Assembly (NCBI GenBank): GCA_032358165.1
Contig: JAALGY010000008.1
Location: forward strand, 1,860,001 to 1,924,000
Reading direction: 5' to 3'
DNA from: Diplosphaera chodatii
Lineage: Eukaryota; Chlorophyta; Trebouxiophyceae; Prasiolales; Stichococcaceae
Length of the DNA: 64,000 nt
In this document: positions 44,201-55,200 of the stretch, piece after piece
Numbering within the stretch: position 1 is the first letter of the stretch
Layout of the letters: each line of letters opens with the position of its first letter
The notes under the pieces: generated by a model
Databases searched by the model: none
Seen by the model: the letters and a program-made list of their open reading frames with translations, nothing else
Told to the model about the DNA's origin: nothing
Program-made: the position numbers and the translations under genes

Positions 44201-47042
44201 TGCAAGTCAAGCGTGGCAGGAGTTCCACAGCCATCTTGCAGGGTGCCCCGCACCACCGCCACATTCCCACAGCTGGGCACTGGTCCTGCCCAATGTTCAG
44301 TCATTCAGTTCCTTCAGTACGGTCACCAGACACGAACCGTGCTGTGCAGAGCCGCCGCGCGCCGCGCAAGCCGGTCAGCAACCTGGGCGGCTCGGCGGCG
44401 GGCGGCGCGGGGCAGCGCCTGGCGCCGGAGCTGGTGGCCGCGCTCGTCGGCGCCGCGCGCTTCGTGTTCGACCGCATCCGGCGGCTGAAGCAGGACATGG
44501 CGGCGGCGCGGCTGGAGATGCTGCGGGGTGGGTCCCTGGCTGCGGTTGTGCCACTGGTGTGCCTGCTGCCTGATCACAGCAGTTGTGGCTCTGCCTGTGA
44601 TGGTGGCGAGCATGTGCGCTGGGTGCGCGGCTTTATCAACTGCTGATCCTGACAACCATCTTGGCTGACAGCATGTTGTGCGGCTTGCAGGCCTGCTGCA
44701 GGGCAGCGCCTCGGGCGTGGAGTACGAGCAGCGCCGCTTCCGGCGCGCGATCCCGGCAGGCAGCGACCCCGCCGCGGCGCTGCCCAAGACCGCCGCCTGG
44801 ATCCGCAACGTCTTCCGCATGGTGGGTGCCCAGGCGGGCTGGGGGCGCAGATGGAGCCCTCCCAAGACTCGATATCTACATGCCTAGTCATGGGCAGTTG
44901 CCGATGGTGTCTGCTGACTGTGTCTCGCGTGCCACCATTTCTGTGTTGCCATGTGTTCAGCCTTGCGTTGCTGGTGTCCGCAGGAGGATGTGCTGCTGCA
45001 GCACGTCAGCGGCGACCAGCTGGTGTTTGACGCGGTGGTCGAGGGCGTCCTGCAGCTGCTGCAGGTGCTGAGTCCCGCCGCAGCGTGCCGTCTCCGCCCC
45101 GAGCAGACTGCTCTGTGTCAGCAGCAAGGACTCCGGCAGCATGTGCTGCAACAATGTGGCTTGCGGCAGGGCATAGCCCAGCACTGCCTGGCATGCACGA
45201 CGCATCAGCGCGCGTCGGTGCAACAGCAGTGAAGCTGACGGTGGCGCGGTGCAGCTGCCGGTGGCGGTGGGGGAGGCGGAGTGCCCCGAGACGCTGCTGC
45301 TGGACCGCGGGCGGCTGGTGGCGGCGCAGAACGAGCTGCAGCGGCTGAGCCTGACCGCCGCCGCGCTGCTCATCGCCGCGCAGCTGCTGGCCATGAAGCG
45401 CCTGCCCCCCGGCACCTCCTCCCCCGAAAACCGCAGGTGGGCGAGGGCTGTCACATGTGGAGCCAGCCTGTCGCAGCACCTGTTGCTCGAGTGGTAGGCC
45501 GGCATACTGTTAGCAGACCTGCCGGATCCTGCCGCGGTCATGCGGAGCAAATCAGGGCGCACTTTGTATCAGCCATGTTCCCCTACAGTAGCCGGCCTTC
45601 TGTCAATGCCACCGAACCGCCCCAAGTCCACAGGCTGACAGCAGCAGGCAAAGGTGCGGAGCAGACTGGTCTTGCCATTGGTGTGAGCCTGGCACCCGTC
45701 ATGCAGGTTCTACGGCGCGGTGCGGGACCGCTTCAGCGCGCTGCTGGTGCAGCCGGACGTCAGCATGCCCGCCCTTGTCGCGGAGCTGGACGCCCTGCTG
45801 CAGGTGCGGCCCCACTCCGCAGTGTGTGCGCGATCCTGGCCCCGCGCTGTTGTGCGGCATGAGATGTCACACTGTTGAAACCATTGCGAGGGACCATGGC
45901 AGGAGCGCCCGAGCCGGTACGCGCCCGGGCTTCAGCAACGGCAGCTGCAACCGCAGCTGCGACGCAGTGCCCACTGGCCTCGGGCTGCTCGCCGGGATTT
46001 GCAGCGGCGTCGCACCGTGTCGCGTGACGCCCGCGCCGGTGCCCCACCCCTGCGCTGTGCCCCGGCAGGCGAGGTGCGCGGCGACGACGGCGCTGGCGGG
46101 GGGCGGGGCGGGCGGCGGCGGCGGCGGCGGCGGGGGCGACCGCGAGCTGGTGGGCCGCCTGCTGGCGCGCATCTTCAGCACGGAGGACCCGGTGTACCAG
46201 AAGGTGCAGCGGGGCGTGGTCGCCGCCCTGCGCCTGCTGCTGCTGGAGAAGGCGCGCGCCCGCCCGAAACCCCCGTCACATGCATGTGCCACATCCGCAC
46301 TGGCGCGCAGCCCCAAAAGGCGACAGGCCAGCATGTTGGACGGCTGCAGCGCGGTGGAGGAGTGCTGTGTGCCCTGTTTCGCAAATTCACATGTGCAGCC
46401 CTGCTGGCCGCCGTCGAGTGCATCCCAGCCGACCTGCCTGGTGAATGTCCATCGTGGCGCCGCGCGCTGCAGAGCCCCGCAGAGGCGGCGGCGGTGCTGC
46501 GGTCCATCGGCGCGGAGCTGGTGGCAGACGACGCCGGGGAGCTGGCGGCGGGGCTGGAGCGCCTGGCCAGCCTCAACTGCCAGGTCTGCCGCCCCTACTA
46601 CGCGCGCCTGGTGGCCGCCGCCGCCGCCGAGGTGCGCGCCCCACGTCAACCCGTGGCTGTTTCGGTGTACAGGAATATTGCGGGTAGGAGCAATCTCTGT
46701 ACACATTGCTGTTCTCATGTGCACATCTCACCCAGCGGTGGCCCCTGCGTGCATGGGAAGCGGGCGGCGTGCCTTGCGACCTGTCGAGGTGGCCCCGGCC
46801 TGCCCGGGGGGTGTCGGCAGATGTGGAAGCATGCTCACCGGTGCCCTGCCGCATCCCCAACACAGGCGAGGCCGCGGGCGGGGCCCCGCAGGTCGATTGA
46901 CCTGGCGAGGCGAGCGGTCGCGGACGCGCGCCGCCGCGCGGAGCAGGGCCCCCCCGGCCCCGCCGACGCCGGCAGCAGCCGCGGCGGCAGCGGCGAGCGC
47001 CCCCGGCGCCACTCCTACGACGACGGCGCACGGCTGAACTAA
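38245..47042 (+). CDS. TCP11 (T-complex protein 11)-family protein, multi-exon
   Basis: Member of the TCP11/Sok1-like family, which in plants and fungi is linked to signalling and growth; biochemical role unknown. The start at 38245 (WLAGASFAAAAGGLRRWRSR) is plausible; a Met at the start of exon 2 (about 38485) is the alternative. The first 600 or so residues are low complexity (Ser, Pro, Ala, a Gln run near 39725-39750). Family-like parts are ALYDIDERDYVVHELLLQ (about 40850-40905), AFWDVLAGGLGEAPPAWRRL, AREQLAELVPPSAHPAAQRL (41410-41570), FVAQRLEAGYDPAYLRQLFD (about 41795-41860), GYAVIKERFSAAVAAQNAAL (about 42105), SVEYEQRRFRRAIP-like and KTAAWIRNVFRM (about 44720-44820), QLVFDAVVEGVLQLLQ (about 45020), RDRFSALLVQPD (about 45730), STEDPVYQKVQRGVVAALRL and a C-terminal ERLASLNCQVCRPYYARLV (about 46560). 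It ends at 47042. A telomere-repeat insertion at 40442-40466 puts an in-frame stop next to one splice donor. Confidence 0.78.
40433..40475. repeat. Interstitial telomere repeat flanked by a 9-bp direct repeat
   Basis: Three perfect AAACCCT units (40445-40465) are flanked on both sides by GATGACTGG (40433-40441 and 40467-40475). The unit is the complement of the plant/algal telomere repeat TTTAGGG. The second copy of the flank is followed by a GT-A-A-C-T donor. The flanking duplication is what is expected of an insertion at a staggered break. Confidence 0.92.
42893..43017. repeat. Degenerate telomere-like array in a TCP11 intron
   Basis: A G/T-rich stretch of many GGGTTTG, GGTCTGG and GGATCTGG variants ends in the 14-nt core TTGCAGGACTACTG (43004-43017). 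That core recurs at 63876-63889 in the same setting, next to TTTAG-rich sequence. Confidence 0.75.
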
Positions 47043-48308
47043 CGGCGGACACGAACTGACTGCTGCCGCGGAGCTGCGCTTTTGTGCCGCGGCGGCAGCA
47101 CCTATGGACTGCAGAAGCTGCCGAGGCTGGCGGCAGCAGGCGTGACAGCCGGTGCACGTCTTGCTCGACAGCCATATGTGGCAGTATTGGCTTGACATCT
47201 TGGGGCATCGGCCCCATGCTGGCGTTGCCAGCAACCGCGATGGCACATGCCAGCAGCTGCAGCAGTCTTCTGACTCTGGCAGTGACAGCAAGTGGCAGGA
47301 ACGACAGTGCCTTTGGCAGCAGCCTATAGCAGAAAGGAAGCACGGTGCAACTGCGCCAAGTGCCCACAAATTAAACCTGTGGCTGGAGCAGCAGCAGCAG
47401 TGAACGCTTGGGAAAGACAGCAGGGTTTCACTGGACGGTGCTGAGGGCATGTCTTAGATGCGATCGCCCACAACGTGGGCCAGGAGCATGGCAGAGGTGT
47501 GACGGAGCAAGGCATCGGTTTGATGGGGACAGGGATCATCGAGTTGCAAGCCTGAGTGGGCGCAGCACAGGCAGCGGCAAGGTATACAGCTTGCAGTATT
47601 CGGATGGACGAGCAAGGTATACAGCTTGCAGTGTTCGGATGGACGAGCAGAGTGAGTGCGGTGGTTGCATCATAATAGTGTCCCAAATGAATGCTCGCGC
47701 ATGACAAGGACATTTTGGCGCACCATGTGGTGCTGCCTTGAGAGTGCTGCGCATGCGGCAATGGGCCCTTCATGTCATATATCAGGCAGCAGGTACTATG
47801 CGCCTTTTCCTAGATTGCTTGCCGTGCTCGCAGGTCACTGCTTGAGCACCAATTTTGGTCCATAGCACTGCTGTTGCTCCGCTGACAAACGCTTGCCCCA
47901 GTTCTGTAAATCCTTCAATAGCTGCCTTCAGACCGCCCTGACCAGCTGCCAAGTTGGAACCCCGAGCCAGACCGGACGTCTCATGGTGTCTGAGATTGGA
48001 CTGCCAATCACACAGCCTAGGTCGCGGCAGTCCTTGCGTGCCGGCGGGTCCTGACTATGCAGGTCAAGATACTGCGCCATGCGATGCCGCAGCAGGACAT
48101 GCAAGCAGCAGTGCACCTGCTGGTATGCCAATCCTGCATATGAATCCAACACACTGCATGCAAGCCAATATGCTGCCAAGAAGTGACATGCCGAGGAGCT
48201 GGTCACTGAGGATGCTGCGCATCCAGCATGGGGAGTGCCTCACTTCGCGCAGTGATGAGGCGGCTTGTGACCTGAGTGTGTTGCCGAGCTCATTGCAGCC
48301 TCTGCAGC
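47043..48308. other. Convergent 3' region between TCP11 and CtpA
   Basis: This 1.27 kb holds the 3' ends of two converging genes and a 35-bp tandem duplication (47579-47648). Open frames in it are short and unrecognised. I see no gene. Confidence 0.45.
47579..47648. repeat. 35-bp tandem duplication
   Basis: Two adjacent 35-bp units, 47579-47613 and 47614-47648, differ at one base. Each holds the palindromic GTATAC. It lies in the 3' intergenic region. Confidence 0.95.
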
Positions 48309-51220
48309 TCATTTGAACAGCGACGGCGCGTCACTGGCTGTTAGTGCCTTGCAGAACCCGCCCTCGGCACCAGGCGAAGGCAGGCTGCCGTCAGGAATCT
48401 CTATGTCTGGCTGGATGCCCTTCTTGTTGATGTCCACCCCGGCCGGCGTCTGGTACCGCGACACCGTCACAGCCACCGCTGAGCCTGCATAATGGTTCAT
48501 GAACGTCCACTTACACGATGAACGCTCTTGAAGTCTTCTGAGCACGCAGCCGATTGCTCTGCCGGGCACCCTTGAAGTGCACAGCCGACTAACATGCGCA
48601 AACCCACTGTGCACACCGTCGGACAGGGCGACCACGGTCTGGATGAGGCCCTTGCCAAAGGTGCGCTCCCCGGCCACGGCCGCCCGCCTGTTGTCCTGCA
48701 GCGCTCCCGCCAGCACCTGTGCGCCAGGCCGGCATGCAGAGTTCAGCTCCCAACGCGCCGAAACCGAAGTGAGGGGACACCAAGTGCTCAATGCCCTGAC
48801 AGCACTGGCAAACATTGGCAGGGGCATGAGCTACTGTACGGCTGCGGCTGCACCAATCAGGACACACTTCATCAGAAACAAGTCCTGCAAAAGAGCCAGC
48901 AGCAGCATGCGAGCGAGATGCGAAGGCCGTTTCAGCTCTCACACCTCAGAGGCGCTGGCTGTGCCGCGGTCGACAAGCAGGGACAGCGGCGCTGCGGGCT
49001 CCAGCGCCCCGCCATCTGCCTCATATGTGTCCCTGCAGACGCACTTGTGCGCTGGGGTGACACACATGGCGCAGCACTCAACCCCGCATCTACCTCGGCA
49101 ACGTACTTGTGGTTCGGACTGGGCACCAGGCGTCGCAGACATCGCCATCAAACGCACACCTGACGCCGGTGCTGTCAGCTATCAGCACGATGTCGCCCTG
49201 CTCCAGCCACATCTTGGCCACCTGCAGAGCGGGAAACACATACCATAATCGCTGCAGTCGCCCATGCATGCCGGCATCCTGTCAGGTTTGTCACCAGGTT
49301 GGCAGCAATGGGCTGGTGGTGTGACCATGCCTGGTGCTCCTGCAGGCGCGGTGCTTACCTGCACGCCCGCTGGGAAGGAGCCGCCGCCATTGTTTCGAAT
49401 ATCCAGCACATACCGTGCAGCCCCTTTTTTCTGCGGTGGGTTTGATGCAAGCTGTGAGTAGTGGTGTCATGCAGACATCTGCACGGAGGCAGGGTCCATA
49501 CGTGCAAATTTGCATGCATGGCAGGCGAAGCAAGTACAAGCAGGGCTGCTCACCTGCAGCGCTCTGATAGCATCCCGCAGGGCGTCTGGCGTCTGCTTGC
49601 TGAAGGTAGCGACTCGGATGTAGCCCAGCGGTTTGCTGCTGTCGGCTCCGCCGCCGCCGCCGCCGCTGCAGAACTCTGAGGTCACGGGCTGGTACTGGAT
49701 CGGCTGCCGCGTCAGGGTGACATCCCTCCTGCCGCCTCCCCGAGCTGCCTGCACTGTGAGCGTGACCTGCAGGAGCAGCACCTCATCAGTGTGCTACCGC
49801 AGGTTGCCAGCCGGACAAGCAGCAAGTTATTGCAAGGCTTGCAGTGCTGTGAGCCAGCGGTCAACTGTACGATGAGGAACATCTGTCACGGGGTTTTCAA
49901 GCCCAGGTGGCCACAAGGCAAACTCTTTGCCAGGACTGTTGTGGCACTAGAGGCAGCAGTAGCAGGAGTGTTCCTCATATGGCAACCATGTGGTGTTTGA
50001 CGCCAATCAGGTATGCACTGGGCCTGCCTGGCTGTCCTTGGCGCCCTGCAGCAGGGCGCCGAACTCGTACAGGCTGATGTCCCTCGCCGCCCGCCCGTCG
50101 ATGGCCAGCACCTCGTCCTGCGGCCGGATGCCCGCCCTGTCGGCCGGGCCGCCCGGCGCCGGCGCGATGACCTGGCACCCAGTTTGTGCAGCGGTCAAGA
50201 CTGCACTCGTGCACCGAACGGGACTGCTGCTCAAGTGAATGCGCGGTCTGCGGCTGCGACAGGCCAGGGACGTTTCCCCGGCGGCAGCCAGGTGGCAAGC
50301 TCACCAGTAAACCCTGGCCGTCGGGCGCGGAGCCCAGCTCCAGGCCCACGCCCGTCAGCGCCCCGCCCTTGTTGCCCTGCTGCAGAGCCGCATACCGCGC
50401 CGGCTCCTGCGGCCGACAGCAGCCGCGTCCCAGCAGCATCCGTGTTGCTTGCAGAGCACCTGCTTTCGTTCCCGAGGACTTGCGGACAGAGCCGCCTGCA
50501 CAGCGCCCCTGCCGCATGCGATCTGGCTGCATCGCATCAGATCCGTTGGCACTGGAGCGCACCAGAAAGCGGGTGAAGGGGTCGTCCAGCAGCGCCAGCA
50601 TCTTGCGGATGGCGGCGTACGTTTCCTCCCGGTCGCCCATCCGCTCCTCCTTCAGCGCCCGCTCCCGCACCTGCTCGGCATGGCGTACTATGAAGTTAGT
50701 GCTGTGCATGACCCGACACGTGTTGGCTGCACGACTGTCCACTGCATGCTGCTGGTGGGGTGGCAGTTGCCTTGCGCGCGCTCCAGCAATACATCCTGTC
50801 AACTGTATGCAGTGCTGGACACGTTCCCTTTGCCCACCCTGAACCAGGTGTTGCCGTTGAAGGTTTTGTCGACGTATGCCCGGTCCACAGCGCGCCAGGC
50901 CTCCAGGTACAGCAGCTGCTCGTTGGTGATGGCCTGCGCAGCCGTCGGCGGCAGCTGCGGCAGCACGCCCAGGAGTATACTGGCGCTGGCGGCTGCGGCT
51001 GCCGCTGTGATGCCAGCCTGCAACGATGTGGACACCGTGGAATGCTGCTTTTCAGGGGCGTCATGCAGACGCTTAGAACGCTAGCAGTGTTCATCCCATA
51101 CGGCTGCCAACACAGTGCTGCTCACCCATCTGATAAATCCATGCAGCCTGCCTGCAGACGCTGCAGCTGTGCAGACACCTGGGCTGTGCGCCGCGCCCTT
51201 GCCGGCGTCGCTGCCGGCAT
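48309..51220 (-). CDS. ctpA: Carboxyl-terminal processing peptidase CtpA (D1 protein processing), thylakoid lumen
   Basis: S41-family serine protease that trims the C-terminus of photosystem II D1 in the thylakoid lumen, needed to build the manganese cluster. ATG 51220 starts a short Arg-rich exon (MPAATPARARRTAQ), joined in phase to a hydrophobic lumen-targeting segment ending PPTAAQA before ITNEQLLYLEAWRAVDRAYV (about 50960-50880). Then come REETYAAIRKMLALLDDPFT (about 50630-50575), GGALTGVGLELGSAPDGQGL (about 50370-50310), a PDZ domain with GGPADRAGIRPQDEVLAIDG (about 50150-50100), PLGYIRVATFSKQTPDALRD (about 49630-49575), ARYVLDIRNNGGGSFPAGVQ (about 49420-49360) and MWLEQGDIVLIADSTG (about 49215-49170). 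The catalytic pair is in GTASASEVLAGAL (Ser, about 48965 across an intron) and ERTFGKGLIQTVV (Lys, about 48670-48630). It ends INKKGIQPDIEIPDG and stops at 48309. A run of six glycines sits between the PDZ and protease parts. Confidence 0.93.
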
Positions 51221-52291
51221 GCTGTCTGCTGACGCCGCGAGCCAGCAAGCTGCGCCTGTGGCAGTGCAGTACCCTCGGTTCCGATCAGCTCATCAACGGT
51301 AAGTGCGCTTCGTGCACGCAGGGTGGTGTAGGTGCATATGCTGTTCAACGAGGATACTTCTTGTGGAGGCGACCGTGTCACCTGACAGCGTTGATGCGGC
51401 GAGCTGTGCTGAAGGGTGTCAGACAGCAGCAGTGCTGCCGCAGCGGCTGGCTGCGCGGGGGAGCACCACCCGCAGGTGCGCCGCGGACATGCATGGTGTC
51501 AGGAAACACGCCAGCTTTCAGGGCGTTGCAGCCTGTCTTGGGTGTTCACCAGCCGGCACTGAGCTGCACAAGCTGCGCAAGGCAAAGAATGCCACGCCAG
51601 ATTGGTGGCACTGCAGCATGGCTCTGCATTTGGGATTAGTCATCCTCCCCTGCACGGACACGAGGGTTCACCCACGAGGCACGCAAAACAGCTTGCTTTC
51701 ACAGCGTCGCCTGATATCAACAGCCTTTTTGTGGATGTACAGAGCCTTCACTATCAGATTGCCAATGCGTTGCGCATTGTGCACAATCCCAAAATCTAGT
51801 TTCAGGTGTGCATCGGGCAAACCTCTGCCATCTACAGGCCGCTCAGACGCTGTCGAATGTAGCAGCACATACCCTAACAACATTTTGGTTGTATCAATGA
51901 TCATAGCCGAGTTGACTGCGACACGGTCGATGATCAATGCGCATCGAGGCTCTCGTAAGTTTCAAGCATTGTTGCAGCCGACCGACGATGATCTCTCATC
52001 CTAGACTCAGCTGCAAAAAGGTCGATATTGCATGCAACAAGACGATCGATCGCCACACCACGTGATAAGGACGGTAAGATCTTGTACACCGCGCATGCCT
52101 GCTTATGCAGCGCACTTGCAATGAAGCGACATGTCAATCCACGCAAACACACTGAGTCATTGCGTCTGGTAATATTGCAGCTCGCTGGATGCCCAGTCAA
52201 GGATGCCGTGTGCCATCACGTCGCCGATCCTGCTGCAAGCCGGTCAGGATGACCACTCACATGCTGGCACCTGCGGCAGGCGGGCAAAGCC
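51221..52291. promoter_or_regulatory. Divergent intergenic region between CtpA and the BEACH-type gene
   Basis: About 1.07 kb between start codons on opposite strands. The part at 51660-52200 is clearly lower in GC than its surroundings. Both promoters should be here. A minus-strand frame at 51668-51937 is open but shows no known motif. An extra 5' exon of either gene could be hidden here. Confidence 0.4.
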
Positions 52292-55200
52292 ATGAGCTTT
52301 GTGCGCAGCGTGTTCGGCGGACTGCTTGGTCGCCAGGCAGCAGAGGAAGCCGCTGAACGTCCGGCGGCGCCACCGCCGCCGCCGCCGCCTCATCAGCCGC
52401 TGCATGTCGTCTTCGAGTGCGCCATCATACCCTTTGACGTTGCCGCTGATGTTTGCCGAGGTGTTGGGCCTCCTCATGCAGTGAGATGGAGAAGTCTGCA
52501 TGCGGGGCGTGCTGTCAAGATGCACGCACCAGTGGGGTGCCAGCCTGCATGCAGTGAGCACGATCGGGCAGAGGCGCGGCTGGCGCGGCGGTGGCGCGAC
52601 TGCCAGGCGGCAGCAGGCTGCGGCCAGGTGCACGCTTTTTGTCTATTATGTAGCCTACGTGCTACATAATATCCAGCTGGCCATGACGGCGTGCAGTTTG
52701 CTGCTTGCTGCAGCACTTGACCAGCGCATGCGTCAGGTCTGCTCAACGATGTTTGAGACAGCCGTTGCATCACCATGAAGCTGGTCCGCAGGGCGGACGC
52801 AATGCGATTGAGCAGTTTTTCGAGGCGTTCAACGAGGTGTTTGCGGACTGGCAGCCCGAGGACCTGCCGAAGGCGCCGCCGTCTCCCAAGTCACCGCAGG
52901 GTGTGCTGCCACGCCAGGCATACCCGTATAGACACACGTCAACAAGCTGGACGTTGTTGCAACCTGATGTTAGCATGAACAATAGCCTGCAGCACGACAT
53001 GCAGCTCCAGCGCTGCACATGGCATCACTATCGCCTGCAAACGTGTCGACCTGCTGCAATGCAGGCCGCATGCGGCTGCCGTGGTCCGGGGTGGCTGCCC
53101 TGGGGCCCGCCACGGTCCGGCGCGGCAGCAGCGGCGTGTCGGACGGCGGGCGCGCCGTCGCGGCGGCCGCGCGCCACGGCAGCCAGGCGGCGCCGCTGCG
53201 GGGCTGCGCGGCGGGCCACCCGCACGAGGTGCTGGCGGCGCTGGTGGCGGCGCTGCGGGGGGTGCCGCAGGAGCTGACGCAGGGTGGGCTGCAGGGTCCA
53301 GGGCCACATGCCTGCACATCCACGTCAAGCTCTGGCATTCCCGACAAAAGGCGTGCAGTTCGCCATGAAGAGCATCTGCTGCTTGGTCTGGTTGTCGCGT
53401 CTCTGGCCGATCTGGCCGAATCCTCCGTTGCTTCTACAGCGATGCGGCGGGAGCTTGCGGATGCGAAGGCCCTGGCGGCGGGCGTGCGGCTGGCGCCGCT
53501 GGACGCGGTGGCGGTCGCGGCCCGCTCTGCCCCCAACCGCGCGACGCTGCTGGCGGCGGGCCTGCTGCCCGCGCTGGCCGGCATCCTGGACGCCGCCATC
53601 AGCCGCCTGAACGCCCTGGCTGCCGTGCTGGGTGAGGCAGCTGCACGCTTGCAACTGACACTCAGTACCAAGCCCCTGACGGCAAGACTAGCCAACACAC
53701 ATGACACCACCAAACATGCGTTGAACGAAGTTGCTCTGACACAGGCTCGTTGTGTGCTACCATGTGGTCCGTTCAACAGTGCACTGCATGGCCTGCAGGC
53801 GTGCAGGCGCCATTGGACAGCACGGCCGCGCAGCTGGCCCTGCTGCAGCTCGCCGTGCGCCGCGCCGCCGCTCCGCTGGCCGCCTTTGCGGCCGCGGAGC
53901 TGCGGGCGGCTGCGGCGGATGCCGCGCCACAGATGCCGCCCGTGCAGCCGCTTCTGGCACCCTACCTGCAGGGCACGCCCCAATACTGCAGCGCCCTGCC
54001 AGTGGAGCCAGGTGCCTTGCTGACTGGGCTAACTTTGGATACGTGAATTTGTGCGGGTCGACATGCTCGGCAGCTGATTCGCAGGAAGCATGAGGTACGA
54101 GTCTGTGTACCAGCTTTGCTGCAGATGGTGTGAGCACATGGCACAGTGTCTTGCAGGCGCAGTAGTACAGGTGGCAGGCATGGACAGCGCAGCTGTGCCA
54201 TTTCTTGCAGCTGGCTTGCTGCAGCGGCTGCTGGAGGTACATGCATGCACGACAATAGAATACCTGCATAGAAGTAGCCTGACATGCCTGCCGGGCTTGT
54301 TCATCTCGCATCACACGGCAGGGATAAGGAGGATGACATGACTAGGTGCTGACATGCTTCAGCACTGTTTGAACGCGTGTGTACTATGCCACCGAGCGTA
54401 ACTTCAGCTACTGTGCTTTATTTATGTGTTCTCACATCAAGTGTTGCATCGGCCTGCAGACCGCGCGCCTCCTCGCACTCGTCAGGCGGCGCGGCGGGCT
54501 GGGTGACAGCAGCGGGGCAGCGGCAGCAGTGCTGGAGGCCATAGCGGTGCTTACCTGCGGCAGTGCCACCGCACGGTCCGCGGTCGGTGCCGCCAATGAG
54601 AGCGGCCACAGCAATCTGCAGGTGCACTTGCTGTTCTTTTGATTGATCTCGCCAAATTAACCTGCGCATGCTGTTGTCCTCAGCTCGAGATTAATCTGAA
54701 GCAGTGGCATGTCATGGCAAATGAAGCGCGTGATGCTGCCTATTGCAGCTGCTAACGGAGGCTGTCGGATGGCCGACCGCTCAGTCAGCTGCAACCGGCA
54801 GCGAGGCGGCGGCGGACGCGGAGCTACGGCTGCAGCTCACCACGCTGCAGCTGGTGAGTCGGCCTGTGGCCCTTGTGGACTGCATGCACCTTGAAGGACA
54901 GTACCGCGCATGCGGGCGATAGGAAGCTTCATGACCATCATGACATGGCATGCAAACATGGTATGAAAGCTTGCCTGCCTTACCCTCCCATGTACGCTTG
55001 CCGGCCAGAGTGTCGTCCCCCCCATGCAGATGGGCATTTCGGTGCGGCGCGACCCCGCAGCGCTGCAGGGCTTCCAGGCTGCCGGCGGCTTCAGCCGCAT
55101 CACCGGCCTGCTGCAGTGGGCGGCGCTGACCTTTGGCGGCACCGTGGACGGCGCAGCAGAGTCGTCGGGTAGCGCAGCGCAGCCTGCGCAGCAGGCGGCA

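Noticed and set aside
45775..47037. A 420-codon plus-strand frame overlapping the TCP11 C-terminus
   Set aside because: It reads Cys/Arg/Pro-rich nonsense in another frame; the TCP11 exons in the neighbouring frame have the family-like sequence.
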